64,000 bases of DNA from Rhizobium sp. WYCCWR10014 (GCF_001657485.1 NZ_LXFU01000030.1:266665-330664); one strand, 5' to 3'. Positions 45,240-54,204 are shown, counted from the stretch's first letter. A program made the numbers and translations. The notes: generated from the letters alone by a model not told the origin.

Positions 45240-46396
45240 CTAGGCCCGAACCTTGACCAACATGGTGCGGCCGGGAGCGGTTATGACGGGAATGTAGCCT
45301 GCCATAATTGCGTCGATTTCGGCGTCGCCGGTGTCAACCTGGAGAGCACCAGAGGGCAAATTGATAAGCTTCTCGGCAGTTGAGATTATTTTGATGTTGT
45401 CACGTCCCACTCTTCGGATTACTTCAGCGCTGATCTGTTGGTTACCGCGACCGAAAAGGCTGCCCTGACCGCCGAGCACGCTGAAAACGATCTCGGCCCG
45501 TCGACCTTCGATAATGCTCAAAAGGGTCTTCTCATCGAGGTCGAGGCCGATGACCTCACGATCCAGAAGCGCGTCCACACCCAACAGTGTTGTCTTAATG
45601 CCGAGAGCTTCAGCCACGCGACGGGTGGTCGTTCCCGGCCCGAGAATGTAAACTTGACCATCGCGCATTCCCTTGGCTATTTGTCGTGCCACCGCATCTA
45701 GCGTCTCGTTTTCTCCTGGGACCGAGCCGGCCTTTGCGTTTTGTGCAAGGCGGCGTTCAAATGGGCTCGGCGCATGGCCATAAAGCTGCGCCGAGATCGA
45801 GCCGGCACGAAACGCATCTTCATCCAAGTCCATCACTTCGGCGTCGCGCACTTGCGCACTCGCGCTGCCAGACAGGAACAATGCGGCGAGATGACCTGCG
45901 TTTGCTGGAGTCGTGCCAAAGACGGCCGAATGCATCTTCACTCCTGCAGGGATACCGAAAATCGGCACTTTTCGTCCGCTTTCGCTAAGTATATCGCGTG
46001 CCGTGCCGTCTCCTCCTGCAAATAGAATCAAGTCGACGCCCTCGGTCACCATCGATCCGACGGCCGAGCGAGTATCCGCGCTCGTCGACAAACCTGTGTT
46101 CGAAAGATGCAATACCTTGGGTTCAATGCCAGCTAAGCGCGCCACCTGCTCACCCATTGCCCCGGCAACCGTTAAAACGTTCACTTGTGGCAAGGATGCA
46201 GTTAAGCGGATCAGTGCTTTAGCTGCTCTTTCGCCCGCAACCTGCAAGGCGCCGCGTCGCATAGCTTCACGAACAGTCGCTTCCCGATCTGTACCCTTTA
46301 GACCAACGCTCCCGCCCATCCCCGCAACTGGGTTGACAACGAATCCTAATAGCGGACCCGCCCGGTTGAGGTGATTTTTTGATCGAGATGTGCCAT
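45240..46396 (-). pseudogene. ATP-NAD kinase/AcoX-like protein, frameshifted at the N-terminus
   Basis: The body from 46319 is a 359-residue NAD-kinase-superfamily protein: MGGSVGLKGTDRE, the GGDGTARD motif in DLILFAGGDGTARDI, and GIPAGVKMHSAVFGTTP. Upstream, the same frame continues GFVVNPVAG but has no start codon. An ATG at 46396 with GGAG before it is in another frame; adding one base to the six-T run at 46375-46380 gives MAHLDQKNHLNRAGPLLGFV and one complete protein. Related genes occur beside glycine-cleavage or acetoin genes, and the gcvPA fragment lies just downstream. The activity of AcoX-like proteins is uncertain. Confidence 0.82.
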
Positions 46397-46666
46397 GCGT
46401 ATCTCCGTCGTTAGCGGATCGGTCTCACGGTGAGATCGGTTAAGGGCGCGTTGCCAGACACCATTTTCGCCGGTCAGGTGGACTGAACATTACTTTACGT
46501 TTTTGCGAAGGGCGGCGCCGAGGCTGCTACGAAGGCGCCAATCTTGCGCTATCGTATTCGGTTTGGTTTGTGAGGCATGTTTTGGAGACGAAGAGGATTG
46601 GTCGAAACAGAGACCGCACGCATTAATCGAAAGCGCGATTTTCGATGCGCCTTGACGACTTCTTCA

Positions 46667-46950
46667 CTATTGGGCATTTGTCTTCGAGTAGTTGAACGGC
46701 AAAAGGTCGCCGATTTCGGCCTCTTCTTGCGCTGCTGCAACTCTGTGAGCAGGTGGCGCAGCCGGGCGAGCGGGTCGACGCGACAGCCGCGGCAGGTCAT
46801 TATAATACTTTAGATCACGCCGCTGGCCTGGCTCCGTCGACGGTATCGCTGAACAGCGACGATTTCCTGCCATTGGCAAAAACTCTGATCTCGCTCTCCA
46901 GAATGTTGTTATCGATCGGCATCTGCCAAGGACAACCCTCGGCTTGATCA
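46667..46950 (-). pseudogene. IS66 TnpC C-terminal remnant, another subtype
   Basis: The minus strand reads PIDNNILESEIRVFANGRKS and SLFSDTVDGARPAA, matching the family block IDNNxAExAIRPFxxGRKNWLFS. After a stop and frame change it ends with IGDLLPFNYS in place of the usual LLPWNY. Only the C-terminal 90 or so residues remain. Confidence 0.7.
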
Positions 46951-47307
46951 TGAGTGACGTGAACTATCGGCTAGATTGGCGATGAAGCTCCTTGATCTCC
47001 GTTCGCATTGAGATGCGATGGTGCCAGACGACACCACACGAGTGGCTCAGGCCACCGCTTCTCGCGCGGACCCAATGTGCTCGGCCTGCAGTTTCATCCA
47101 GAGGTCCTTGCGGTTCGAGCACTGGCTTCTGGGTCACGCCAATGAACTGGCCGCGGCTGGAATCGCCCCCAGCAAAGCTGCGCCGCAATGCCGGGCGACA
47201 TGCCCGCAGGTTTGAACAAGCCGGCACCGTCCTGCTTACCGGATGGCTGGCGGCCCTGGGGCGGTAGTTCCCTGGCAAGCCTTCTCCTTAATTCGCGCCA
47301 TTGGAAT
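46951..47307. other. Unassigned stretch between IS66 debris and AraC gene
   Basis: 357 bases with several overlapping open frames on both strands and no recognisable motif. It probably contains decayed DNA. Confidence 0.35.
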
Positions 47308-48219
47308 TCACTGCAGCACGATCGAACGCACCGGGTGACGCACCGCCCGACGATAGTCGGACGGACTCATGTGCAAGTGCTTGAGGAAGACCCGTGCGAG
47401 GACCTGGTTCGACGAGTATCCCACCTCCTGCGCGATCTCGGTGACCTGAAGGTCAGTCGTCTCAAGGAGGTCGCAGGCTTTTTCCACTCGCAGCCGCGTC
47501 AGATGGACCCGGGGCGGCACGCCGACGCTTTGCTTGAACATGCGTGCGAAATGGAACGGAGACAGCCGAACCTCGGCCGCCAGTTCGTCGAGGCTGATGT
47601 CCTCCGAAAGCCGCTCCCGCATGAGCTCCAGGCAGCGCCGCTGGGCCCATGGGGCAAGGCCTCCCCGCGCCGATGTGAATGGTGAGCCGACCAGACGACA
47701 AAGCTCGGCCAGGATCTCGCAACCGGCGGCTTGCGCCAGAAGCCGCGACGGCGCGCCCTCCTCGTCACAAAGGCGCCAAAGATTGCGCTGTGCGGACTGG
47801 ATTATAGTCGACGTGAACGGCCCGCGATGCAATGCTCCGAAATCGAGGGAGGAAACACGATCCAGGGTGTTTTCAAGAAGGCGCGTCCAGTACCCAATCG
47901 GAAAGGCTATGGTGCGGATATGGTGGTGGTTGTCGATGCTGATCGAGTTCGCGAAGTTTGGCGCGGCCAGCAAAAAGTTGCCCGGTCGGCTTGTCGCACT
48001 GAAACGCCCTGAGCCAAGGTCGGCTGTAACGCCAAAGCCGCCCATCATGTCGTAGTGCAGCACGAGGTCAGGCACAGGTGGGTCGGACATGTCTCCGGCC
48101 GGTGGCGCGCCTTCCAACAGATTGAGCATACCGCCGGACGATTTCATCGTGCGCACATAGGATGCGAGGTGGCCTTCGCAGTACCATTGCGTATAGGACG
48201 AATAGGCGGCCATGCTCAT
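47308..48219 (-). CDS. AraC family transcriptional regulator
   Basis: A 303-residue AraC regulator, closely related to the one at 36857-37774. The C-terminal HTH pair is LDELAAEVRLSPFHFARMFKQ and TEIAQEVGYSSNQVLARVFLK, and the N-terminal ligand domain contains NFLLAAPNFANSISIDNHHH. It is intact despite the decayed neighbours. It is divergent from the LacI-type gene at 48588. Confidence 0.92.
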   Translation of the reverse strand: MSMAAYSSYTQWYCEGHLASYVRTMKSSGGMLNLLEGAPPAGDMSDPPVPDLVLHYDMMGGFGVTADLGSGRFSATSRPGNFLLAAPNFANSISIDNHHHIRTIAFPIGYWTRLLENTLDRVSSLDFGALHRGPFTSTIIQSAQRNLWRLCDEEGAPSRLLAQAAGCEILAELCRLVGSPFTSARGGLAPWAQRRCLELMRERLSEDISLDELAAEVRLSPFHFARMFKQSVGVPPRVHLTRLRVEKACDLLETTDLQVTEIAQEVGYSSNQVLARVFLKHLHMSPSDYRRAVRHPVRSIVLQ

Positions 48220-48587
48220 TGCTGTATCTCCTCTCGGACGGCGGCATTTTGCTTATCGAGAGTCCGCACGCTGCGCCGCGGAGAGCCCTGATCCTTGCCA
48301 ACACGCTGGTTGTGCCGCCATTGGGCGGACGGCTTCGTCTTCATAATCTTGACCCAATAGCCGCTCGGACCGCCCGTCCGACCCGCGAACCGGAGGATTG
48401 CGGTCGTCGAGATAAGCGATAATTTTCGAGTTACATCGTTTCATATTAATTATGTATCGTTGCAACTGCGATTTGTCAAAGTTGTTGTCCAATCGCTTAG
48501 ATGACCAGATGTAAGAGTGAGTCGTCCGGCGACTGGCTCGGTGCACAGGCGTGATCCGGTGGGAAAATCTGTCCAAGCCCGTTGGAA
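48220..48587. promoter_or_regulatory. Divergent region between AraC and LacI genes
   Basis: 368 bases between divergent starts. An AT-rich block (about 48428-48475, CATATTAATTATGTATCG) probably contains the promoters. No clear operator palindrome was found. Confidence 0.4.
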
Positions 48588-49700
48588 ATGACCCGGAACG
48601 ACAGTAAAGTGAATGGACTCGTCGAGACGAAGCAGACCGGAATCAGGGCGCATCGATTGGAATCCCGCAAGAAACCGACGCTGAAAACCATCGCGACTGC
48701 ATTGGGTTTGGGCGTCACGACTGTCTCTCGTGCCATTCGTGACGATGTCAAAATCGCTGCCGCGACTCGAAAAGCCGTTCAGGATATGGCGCGCGAACTT
48801 TGCTACCATCCAAGCCGGGCGGGTCTGCGGCTGCGGACCGGAAAAACGAACGTACTCAGCCTTGTCCTGGATACCGAAGAGCAAATTGGCAGCTTCCTGT
48901 CGCAGATCATTTTCGGCATTACCGAGGGTCTCGAGGGCACGCCCTATAATCTCATCGTCATGCCCTATCCCAAGCACAGCGATCCGGTCGCGCCAATCAG
49001 GCACCTGGTCGAGAGCGAAGCCGTCGACGGGATCATCATTTCTCGAATCCAGCCGGCGGACCCAAGGGTCAGGTACATGATCGAGCAGGGCATGCACTTC
49101 GTGACCCATGGCCGGACGCAAATGGGTGTCGAACATCCCTATGTCGATTTCGACAACGAAGCTTTTGCCAGAATATCGGTAGAGTGCCTTGCCAACCTTG
49201 GTCGCAAACGTCTGTCGCTGCTGGCGCCGCCCGCAGGCCTGAGCTTTCACGACCACACGAGGCATGGCTTCGAGGCGGCGATGGTTGAGCACGGGCTAGA
49301 GGAGGTGCCGATTCAGGGCATCTCAAACGACAGCTCGATCCAGCAGATCAGGCTCGCCGTCAGAAAACTCATGCAGCAAAGCCCGGCGCCGGACGGGTTG
49401 ATCAGTAGTTCCGGCGGGGTCAGCGGCACGGGCGGCGCCATTTTGGCAATACAGGCCGGCCTTAAGGATGTCGGCGCCATCATCGGGCGCGACGTCGACA
49501 TCGTCACCAAGCAGTTGTTCGCAAACCTTCCAATCTTCGGCGACGAGTTCTACGTTGTCCATGAGGACGTACGAAAAACGGGCCGAGATTTGGCGACGGC
49601 GCTGGTTGGGTCGATCGAGGGCAAGCCCATTTCGGAGCTGCAGACGCTCGTCGTTCCGACGAAGGTCTCGCTACAGTCTACGACCGACCGAGACGAATGA
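48588..49700 (+). CDS. LacI family transcriptional regulator
   Basis: A 370-residue LacI/GalR regulator. The HTH is PTLKTIATALGLGVTTVSRA near residues 30-50, with the hinge helix HPSRAGLRLRTGKTNVLSL, and the periplasmic-binding-like effector domain follows (VDGIIISRIQPADPRV, GRTQMGVEHPYVDFDNE, ISSSGGVSGTGG). Such proteins usually repress sugar uptake and catabolism. Its stop overlaps the ATG at 49697 of the broken ABC permease gene, so they were one transcription unit. Confidence 0.93.
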   Translation: MTRNDSKVNGLVETKQTGIRAHRLESRKKPTLKTIATALGLGVTTVSRAIRDDVKIAAATRKAVQDMARELCYHPSRAGLRLRTGKTNVLSLVLDTEEQIGSFLSQIIFGITEGLEGTPYNLIVMPYPKHSDPVAPIRHLVESEAVDGIIISRIQPADPRVRYMIEQGMHFVTHGRTQMGVEHPYVDFDNEAFARISVECLANLGRKRLSLLAPPAGLSFHDHTRHGFEAAMVEHGLEEVPIQGISNDSSIQQIRLAVRKLMQQSPAPDGLISSSGGVSGTGGAILAIQAGLKDVGAIIGRDVDIVTKQLFANLPIFGDEFYVVHEDVRKTGRDLATALVGSIEGKPISELQTLVVPTKVSLQSTTDRDE

Positions 49701-49932
49701 TCGTCTGGATCTCTATCGCAATATCTGGGCTTGCCTGCGTGGCGAAGCGGAGAAGAGCGATGAACGTCGTGACTGAACGCATTATCGAGCTCGGTATGCT
49801 GGTTTTTACTTTCGGCGGCTGGCAGCTCGACGTCTTCTATTTTTCGCCCCCCTCGATATCTTCAACCACATCGTCAGCTGGATCGTTGACCCAGGCTTTT
49901 ACAAACATGTCTCGATAACCATGACGGAAACT
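49697..49932 (+). pseudogene. ABC transporter permease (SsuC/TauC-like), 5-prime part
   Basis: The start of an inner-membrane permease of the nitrate/sulfonate/taurine type. MNVVTERIIELGMLVFTFGG and WQLDVFYF form the first membrane helix. A one-base shift at the C6 run 49847-49852 follows, and PPLDIFNHIVSWIVDPGFYK then HVSITMTET continues in the next frame. The IS66 element at 49933 interrupts it within TETV. The ATG at 49697 overlaps the LacI stop; an internal ATG at 49760 is the alternative start. The gene continues at 53181. Confidence 0.8.
49925..49932 (+). repeat. Left target-site duplication of the IS66 element
   Basis: CGGAAACT directly abuts the GTAAGCG terminus. The right copy, CGGAAACA at 53181-53188, differs in one base. 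IS66 elements are known to make 8-bp duplications. Confidence 0.8.
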
Positions 49933-50022
49933 GTAAGCGTTGTGCCAGTCTCACCTAGAAAATAAACTTTGGATGAAATGTCTGGGGGTAGAAGACGCGG
50001 CAAATATGTATCGAACGGAGCG

Positions 50023-50634
50023 CTAATTGTCTGATCGCCGTCCTAAGGGGGCATTCAAGTCGCGATGCCGCCCGGTTTCGATTTGAAGCTTAGCTTCAGG
50101 AAAGACGTGGGCCATAATTACCCGCTTCCGGTTTGTGCTAATCGTCCATGGCACTTGTACTGAGGACTTGTCGAGAAAGCGGCGCAATTTTTTCCACCAA
50201 CGCTTGGCATCAGGGTGTGCAGGCTTTCCAATGGACTTGTAACGATCTTCAAGCCAGTTGAATTCCGATCTGGCGAGACTTCCTGGTGCTTCCTGACCAG
50301 CCTCAGCGAAGCTGAATGTATAAGGTCCCGGCAAATTGCCACCAAACCATGGCGACGTTTGGCCACTGTGCTGCATCGTCTGGAACCAACCCGCGAATGG
50401 ATCGGCGACGATCTCATCAGGAATATTGCGGTCACCAGACGGAATGTTGAGCGCCCCGCTTTTGACATGCCAAAGCGCGTATATCTGCTCTTCCAGCACG
50501 TCAATGGCATCGACTGCCTTCCACTGGCAGATGCGGTCCTGTTCTGAAATTTTGACGATCCACGCGATATGTGGCTCGTCGTTGATCCAGGTTCGGATTA
50601 AATCGGCGTCATTTTTGGTCGCATAGATAATCAT
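50023..50634 (-). CDS. Passenger protein of the IS66 element, function unknown
   Basis: A 203-residue protein, MIIYATKNDADLIRTWINDE..., located downstream of tnpC on the same strand and inside the element ends. It is unusually rich in Trp (about 11), including ALWHVKSG, SPWFGGNLPG and RWWKKLRRFLD, and contains no membrane segment or signal. The ATG at 50634 has AAGG upstream; GTG at 50640 is an alternative. Base composition is less GC-rich than in its neighbours. I recognise no family; a nucleic-acid-related or defence role would be speculation. Confidence 0.75.
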   Translation of the reverse strand: MIIYATKNDADLIRTWINDEPHIAWIVKISEQDRICQWKAVDAIDVLEEQIYALWHVKSGALNIPSGDRNIPDEIVADPFAGWFQTMQHSGQTSPWFGGNLPGPYTFSFAEAGQEAPGSLARSEFNWLEDRYKSIGKPAHPDAKRWWKKLRRFLDKSSVQVPWTISTNRKRVIMAHVFPEAKLQIETGRHRDLNAPLGRRSDN

Positions 50635-50740
50635 ATTCACGCCTTAAAAAGCCGGAGAAGTCCCTTTTGAAATCTGGCGATAGATATTTGTGATAATAAA
50701 GCAATCCGCAATTGGCTGATTGCATCATAGGTGGGAGTCG

Positions 50741-52288
50741 TTATGCATGCCAAGGTAAGAGTTCATTGATCTTGCTCTGTTTGTGACCGTTGACGATGGC
50801 CGAGAGCGTACTTGTTAGATAGGCATACGGATCAACAGCGTTGAGCTTGCATGTCTCGATAATGGAGGCGATGATCGCCCAGTTCTCAGCTCCAGCGTCG
50901 TGCCCGGCAAAGAGAGCATTCTTCCTGTTCAAGGCTATTGGCCGAATGGTTCGCTCAACACTGTTGTTGTCGATCTCGATGCGGCCGTCGGTCAGGAAGA
51001 GCTTCAGGCCATCCCAGTATTTGGCGATGTAGGCCAAAGCTTCGCCGAGCGGGGACTTCGTGGCGACACGGGCACGGTGATGGACAAGCCAGACCTTCAT
51101 GTCGGCGACCATTGGCGCTGACCGCTCTTGCCGTCCAGCAAGACGAGCCTGCGGATCAAGGCCACGCAATTCGGCTTCGATGCGATATAGTTCACCGATC
51201 CGCCTCACGCCCTCCTCGGCAATTGGCGCTGCACCATTGCGCGTGATCTCGACCAGCTTACGCCGTGCATGCGCCCAACAATAGGCAAGTCGAATGTCTG
51301 ATCCGACACGGTCAGCCGCGATCAGCCTGTTGTATCCGGCATAGCCATCCACCTGCAGGATTCCGGAGAAGCCCTGCAATATCCATTCGGCATGAGAGCC
51401 CCCGCGACCTGGAGCGTAGGTAAAGGCGACGCCTGGCGGACCGCTGCCGCCCCAAGGGCGATCATCCCGCGCCAGCGCCCAGAAGTATCCAGTCTTCGTC
51501 TTGCGAGAACCGGGATCGAGAACCGGGGCACGGGTCTCGTCCATGAACAGCTTGGTCGAGCCCTTCAGATCGGCAATCAGCGCATCGAAGACCGGACGCA
51601 GTTCATAGGCTGCCCGGCCGACCCAATCGGCAAGTGTGGAGCGGTCGAGATCAACGCCCTGGCGGCTCATGATCTGGGCCTGCCGATAAGGCGGAAGGTG
51701 ATCGGCATATTTGGAGACCAGCACATGGGCGATGGTCGCTTCCGTCGGTAGGCCTGCCTGGATCAGGCGAGCCGGAGCTGGGGCCTGAACGACGCCATCA
51801 GTGCAGGCCCGGCACGCATATTTGGGACGGCGGGTGACGATGACGCGGAACTGCGCCGGGACCACATCAAGCCGCTCGGAGACATCCTCGCCAATGCAAT
51901 GCAGGCAACCGCCGCAGCCGCACGTCAGGCTTTCCGGCTCGATCACCTCTTCGACACGGGGAAGATGCTTTGGAAGAGAGCCGCGATTGATCGCGCGTGA
52001 CTTGGTAATCCTGTTCCCAGCAGGAGCATCCGCCTCATCCTCGGCATGGATCGCGGCCATGGCCGTTTCCAGGTCTTCCAGTGCCAGATCGAACTGGTCG
52101 GGATCGGTCTTCTCGGACTTGCGCCCGAAGGCTGCCTGCTTGAAGGACGCGACCAGCTTCTCAAGCCGTTCGATCCGCTCATCCTTGCGGGCAATCTGGG
52201 CATCCTTGCCTGCCTCCCGTGCCTGTGCGGCAATCAGCATCGCCTTCAGGGCAGCAACATCATCGGGAAGGTCGGCGGTATCAAGCAT
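50741..52288 (-). CDS. tnpC: IS66 family transposase TnpC
   Basis: An intact 515-residue transposase. An N-terminal coiled-coil region (ALKAMLIAAQAREAGKDAQI) is followed by a zinc-binding CGCGGCLHCIG block near residue 125, the first catalytic Asp in LFMDETRAPVLDPG, the second in LQVDGYAGYNRL, and the Glu in DGRIEIDNNSVERTIRP. The C-terminal signature is NGHKQSKINELLPW. It catalyses transposition of this element together with TnpA and TnpB. Dead copies of the same subtype lie at 42705 and probably 44927. Confidence 0.96.
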   Translation of the reverse strand: MLDTADLPDDVAALKAMLIAAQAREAGKDAQIARKDERIERLEKLVASFKQAAFGRKSEKTDPDQFDLALEDLETAMAAIHAEDEADAPAGNRITKSRAINRGSLPKHLPRVEEVIEPESLTCGCGGCLHCIGEDVSERLDVVPAQFRVIVTRRPKYACRACTDGVVQAPAPARLIQAGLPTEATIAHVLVSKYADHLPPYRQAQIMSRQGVDLDRSTLADWVGRAAYELRPVFDALIADLKGSTKLFMDETRAPVLDPGSRKTKTGYFWALARDDRPWGGSGPPGVAFTYAPGRGGSHAEWILQGFSGILQVDGYAGYNRLIAADRVGSDIRLAYCWAHARRKLVEITRNGAAPIAEEGVRRIGELYRIEAELRGLDPQARLAGRQERSAPMVADMKVWLVHHRARVATKSPLGEALAYIAKYWDGLKLFLTDGRIEIDNNSVERTIRPIALNRKNALFAGHDAGAENWAIIASIIETCKLNAVDPYAYLTSTLSAIVNGHKQSKINELLPWHA

Positions 52289-52357
52289 GGCCGGAACCTA
52301 TCAAATCCCGCGCCGATTTGCCTTTGGAATTTGCCGTGCTGAGTCATCGTGCCGCAG

Positions 52358-52711
52358 CTATTCGACGGTCTCCGGCGTTCTCGTCTGGACGGCATGAACT
52401 CGACGCCAATCAAGCCCCGCAAACAGGGCTTCGAACTGGGTGTGGGTCAGCGTCATCAGTCCATCCTTGATACCGGGCCAGGTAAAGGTGTGCTCTTCCA
52501 GCCTCTTGTAGGCCATGACGATACCGGAGCCGTCCCAGTAGATCAGCTTCAACCGGTCCGCTTTGCGAGATCGGAACACGAAAACTGTTCCGGTGAACGG
52601 GTCCTTGTGCAGCTCATTCTTCACAAGCGCCGCCAGTCCGTCATGCCCCTTGCGGAAGTCGACTGGTTTGGTCGCTACCATTATCCGAACGCGATTCGAT
52701 GGAAAGATCAT
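52358..52711 (-). CDS. tnpB: IS66 accessory protein TnpB
   Basis: A 117-residue IS66 Orf2-type protein. VRIMVATKPVDFRKGHDGLA and DPFTGTVFVFRSRKADRLKL then IYWDGSGIVMAYKRLE are the conserved blocks. It is needed for transposition in IS66 elements, though its role is unresolved. Its ATG overlaps the tnpA stop in ATGA. Confidence 0.96.
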   Translation of the reverse strand: MIFPSNRVRIMVATKPVDFRKGHDGLAALVKNELHKDPFTGTVFVFRSRKADRLKLIYWDGSGIVMAYKRLEEHTFTWPGIKDGLMTLTHTQFEALFAGLDWRRVHAVQTRTPETVE

Positions 52712-53097
52712 GTCGCCGCTGCCAGGGCACGCGCGATGGCCGCAATCCGGGCAGCAGACGCACCTTCCTCAAGACGGATGGTGACAGGGCCGACGACAAT
52801 CTCAGCGCGGGAGACTGCTTTGGCAGTCGGCGGCTTCGTTGCGGGCATCTCGACAACCATGGCCGCGAATTCGACTGCGTCTTCCGGCTCGGGCAAGACC
52901 AGCTTGCCCTGCCGCGCCAGTGTTCGCCAGGACGACAGGTGGTTGGCCTTCATCCCGTGACGTTCCGCGACTTCGTTTACCGTCACGCCCGGACGCAAGC
53001 TCTCCGAAACGATCTGTGCCTTGACATCGTCCGGCCATTGACGGTGAGCCTCACGTCGACTCCGCCGTGCTGTGAGAACCTCCAATGTAGTGTCCAT
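52708..53097 (-). CDS. tnpA: IS66 accessory protein TnpA
   Basis: A 129-residue protein with an N-terminal HTH of the transposase_8 type (WPDDVKAQIVSESLRPGVTV, NEVAERHGMKANHLSSWR). It is the first gene of the IS66 operon, with AAGGAG upstream of the ATG. It probably binds the element ends. Confidence 0.95.
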   Translation of the reverse strand: MDTTLEVLTARRSRREAHRQWPDDVKAQIVSESLRPGVTVNEVAERHGMKANHLSSWRTLARQGKLVLPEPEDAVEFAAMVVEMPATKPPTAKAVSRAEIVVGPVTIRLEEGASAARIAAIARALAAAT

Positions 53098-53180
53098 GGA
53101 GAAACTCCTTGTTGCTCGTCCATGGAAACTCGATCACAGATCAGGCGACAGCGGCAATGTGGGGGCAGAACATCGGTTAC

Positions 53181-53188
53181 CGGAAACA
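53181..53188 (+). repeat. Right target-site duplication of the IS66 element
   Basis: CGGAAACA directly follows the right IS66 terminus (GGTTAC) and matches seven of eight bases of the left copy at 49925-49932. Confidence 0.8.
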
Positions 53189-53302
53189 GTGCTCGGTTAT
53201 ATCATCGGCACGGGTCTTGGTGTCGCCGCCGGTGTCTGGCTCGGACTCAGCCGCAGCGCGGCGAGGCTTCGATCCGTTCATTATGGGTCTGAACGCCATT
53301 CT
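53181..53302 (+). pseudogene. ABC transporter permease, middle part after the IS66 insertion
   Basis: Reading on from the duplication: ETVLGYIIGTGLGVAAGVWL then GLSRSAAR, which is the next segment expected of the permease interrupted at 49932. A frame change near 53265 leads to FDPFIMGLNAI, also family sequence. After about 53302 homology ends and the convergent LysR gene begins. The catalytic EAA loop and most membrane helices are missing, so a deletion removed the 3-prime half. Confidence 0.78.
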
Positions 53303-53313
53303 GCGCGCTTGCC

Positions 53314-54204
53314 TCACCTGCCCGGCCGAGCCAGTGACCGTGCGATATCGACGATGTCGTCGCGCGAGGCGGTCGGGTCCTCCTTGTTCCAGGCAACACC
53401 GAGCCCGATCCGGAAGTCGATGCCTCTGACCGCCTTCAGCTCGAAGGCCCGGTTCGGCAGGCCCTCGGTCCATTCTGGCGCGAAGCCGATGCCAAGGCCT
53501 GCCGAGACCAGCGACACCAGCGAATAGGTGTCGTCGCAGCTATAGGCGATATTGCCGGTCAGATCATATTCCTCGAACTTCTCGTTGAAGTACCGCTCGG
53601 TGTAGGAGAGGTTCTTGCGATTGAAAGCGATGATCTTCTCCCCGCGCAGATCGTCGATGGCGATCTCCGCCTGCTCCGCCAAGCGGTTGGTTCTGGCGAC
53701 CGCCAGGAGATAACGCTCATGGGCGATCGAGGAGAAGCGCAAGGAGCCAATGTTTTCCACCGGCCGGATGAAGCCGAGATTGATCTGGCCGTTCTCCAGG
53801 CCGCGAATGATGTCGCCGGTATTGCCGCTTGATATATGGATGCGGATATCCGGGTATTTGCGGGCGATCTTCGCAAGAAACGCCGGCAGCACGCCGGTGG
53901 TCGCCGGATAGACGGTGCCGATCCTGATCTGGCGGATGGTCCTGCCGGCCACCGCCCTGGTGATCTCGGCAGAAAGATCGACTTCGCTCAGGATCCCGAC
54001 GCAGCGCTCGTGGAAGATCTCCCCTGCCCGCGTCAGTTCCACCCGCCGGGTCGAGCGGATGAACAGCGCGCAGCCGAGCTCGCGCTCCAGCGCCTGCACA
54101 TGGTTGGACAACGCCGGCTGGGCGATGCGCACCTTGGCGGCCGCCCGGCCGAAATGCAGTTCCTCGGCCACCGCGACGAAATAGGAGAGCTGGCGTAGTT
54201 CCAT
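53314..54204 (-). CDS. LysR family transcriptional regulator (CbbR/CatR-like branch)
   Basis: A 296-residue LysR protein, MELRQLSYFVAVAEELHFGR, with AAAKVRIAQPALSNHVQALE as HTH and an effector domain containing IRIGTVYPATTGVLPAFLAK. The opening MELRQLxYFVAVAEExHFGRAA is typical of the branch that controls aromatic catabolism. AGGAG lies eight bases before the ATG. It is intact, whereas the transporter genes beside it are broken. It is divergent from the XRE gene at 54330. Confidence 0.93.
   Translation of the reverse strand: MELRQLSYFVAVAEELHFGRAAAKVRIAQPALSNHVQALERELGCALFIRSTRRVELTRAGEIFHERCVGILSEVDLSAEITRAVAGRTIRQIRIGTVYPATTGVLPAFLAKIARKYPDIRIHISSGNTGDIIRGLENGQINLGFIRPVENIGSLRFSSIAHERYLLAVARTNRLAEQAEIAIDDLRGEKIIAFNRKNLSYTERYFNEKFEEYDLTGNIAYSCDDTYSLVSLVSAGLGIGFAPEWTEGLPNRAFELKAVRGIDFRIGLGVAWNKEDPTASRDDIVDIARSLARPGR

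Larger units (their letters stand above)
49933..53180 (-). mobile_element. Complete IS66 family element with a passenger gene
   Basis: A 3,248-bp element. The left end begins GTAAGCGTTGTGCC and the right end, read inward, begins GTAACCGATGTTCTGCC; the termini start GTAA as in IS66 and match at about 16 of the first 26 bases. It is flanked by a near-perfect 8-bp duplication. On the minus strand it encodes tnpA, tnpB and tnpC, then a 203-residue passenger of unknown function. It interrupts an ABC permease gene, and removing it with one duplication copy rejoins that frame (TETVLGYIIG). Confidence 0.88.

Noticed and set aside
46375..46380. Programmed ribosomal frameshifting at the A6 run of the AcoX-like gene
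   Set aside because: The run lies a few codons after the start, without a stimulatory stem-loop that I can see, and similar one-base defects affect unrelated genes nearby.
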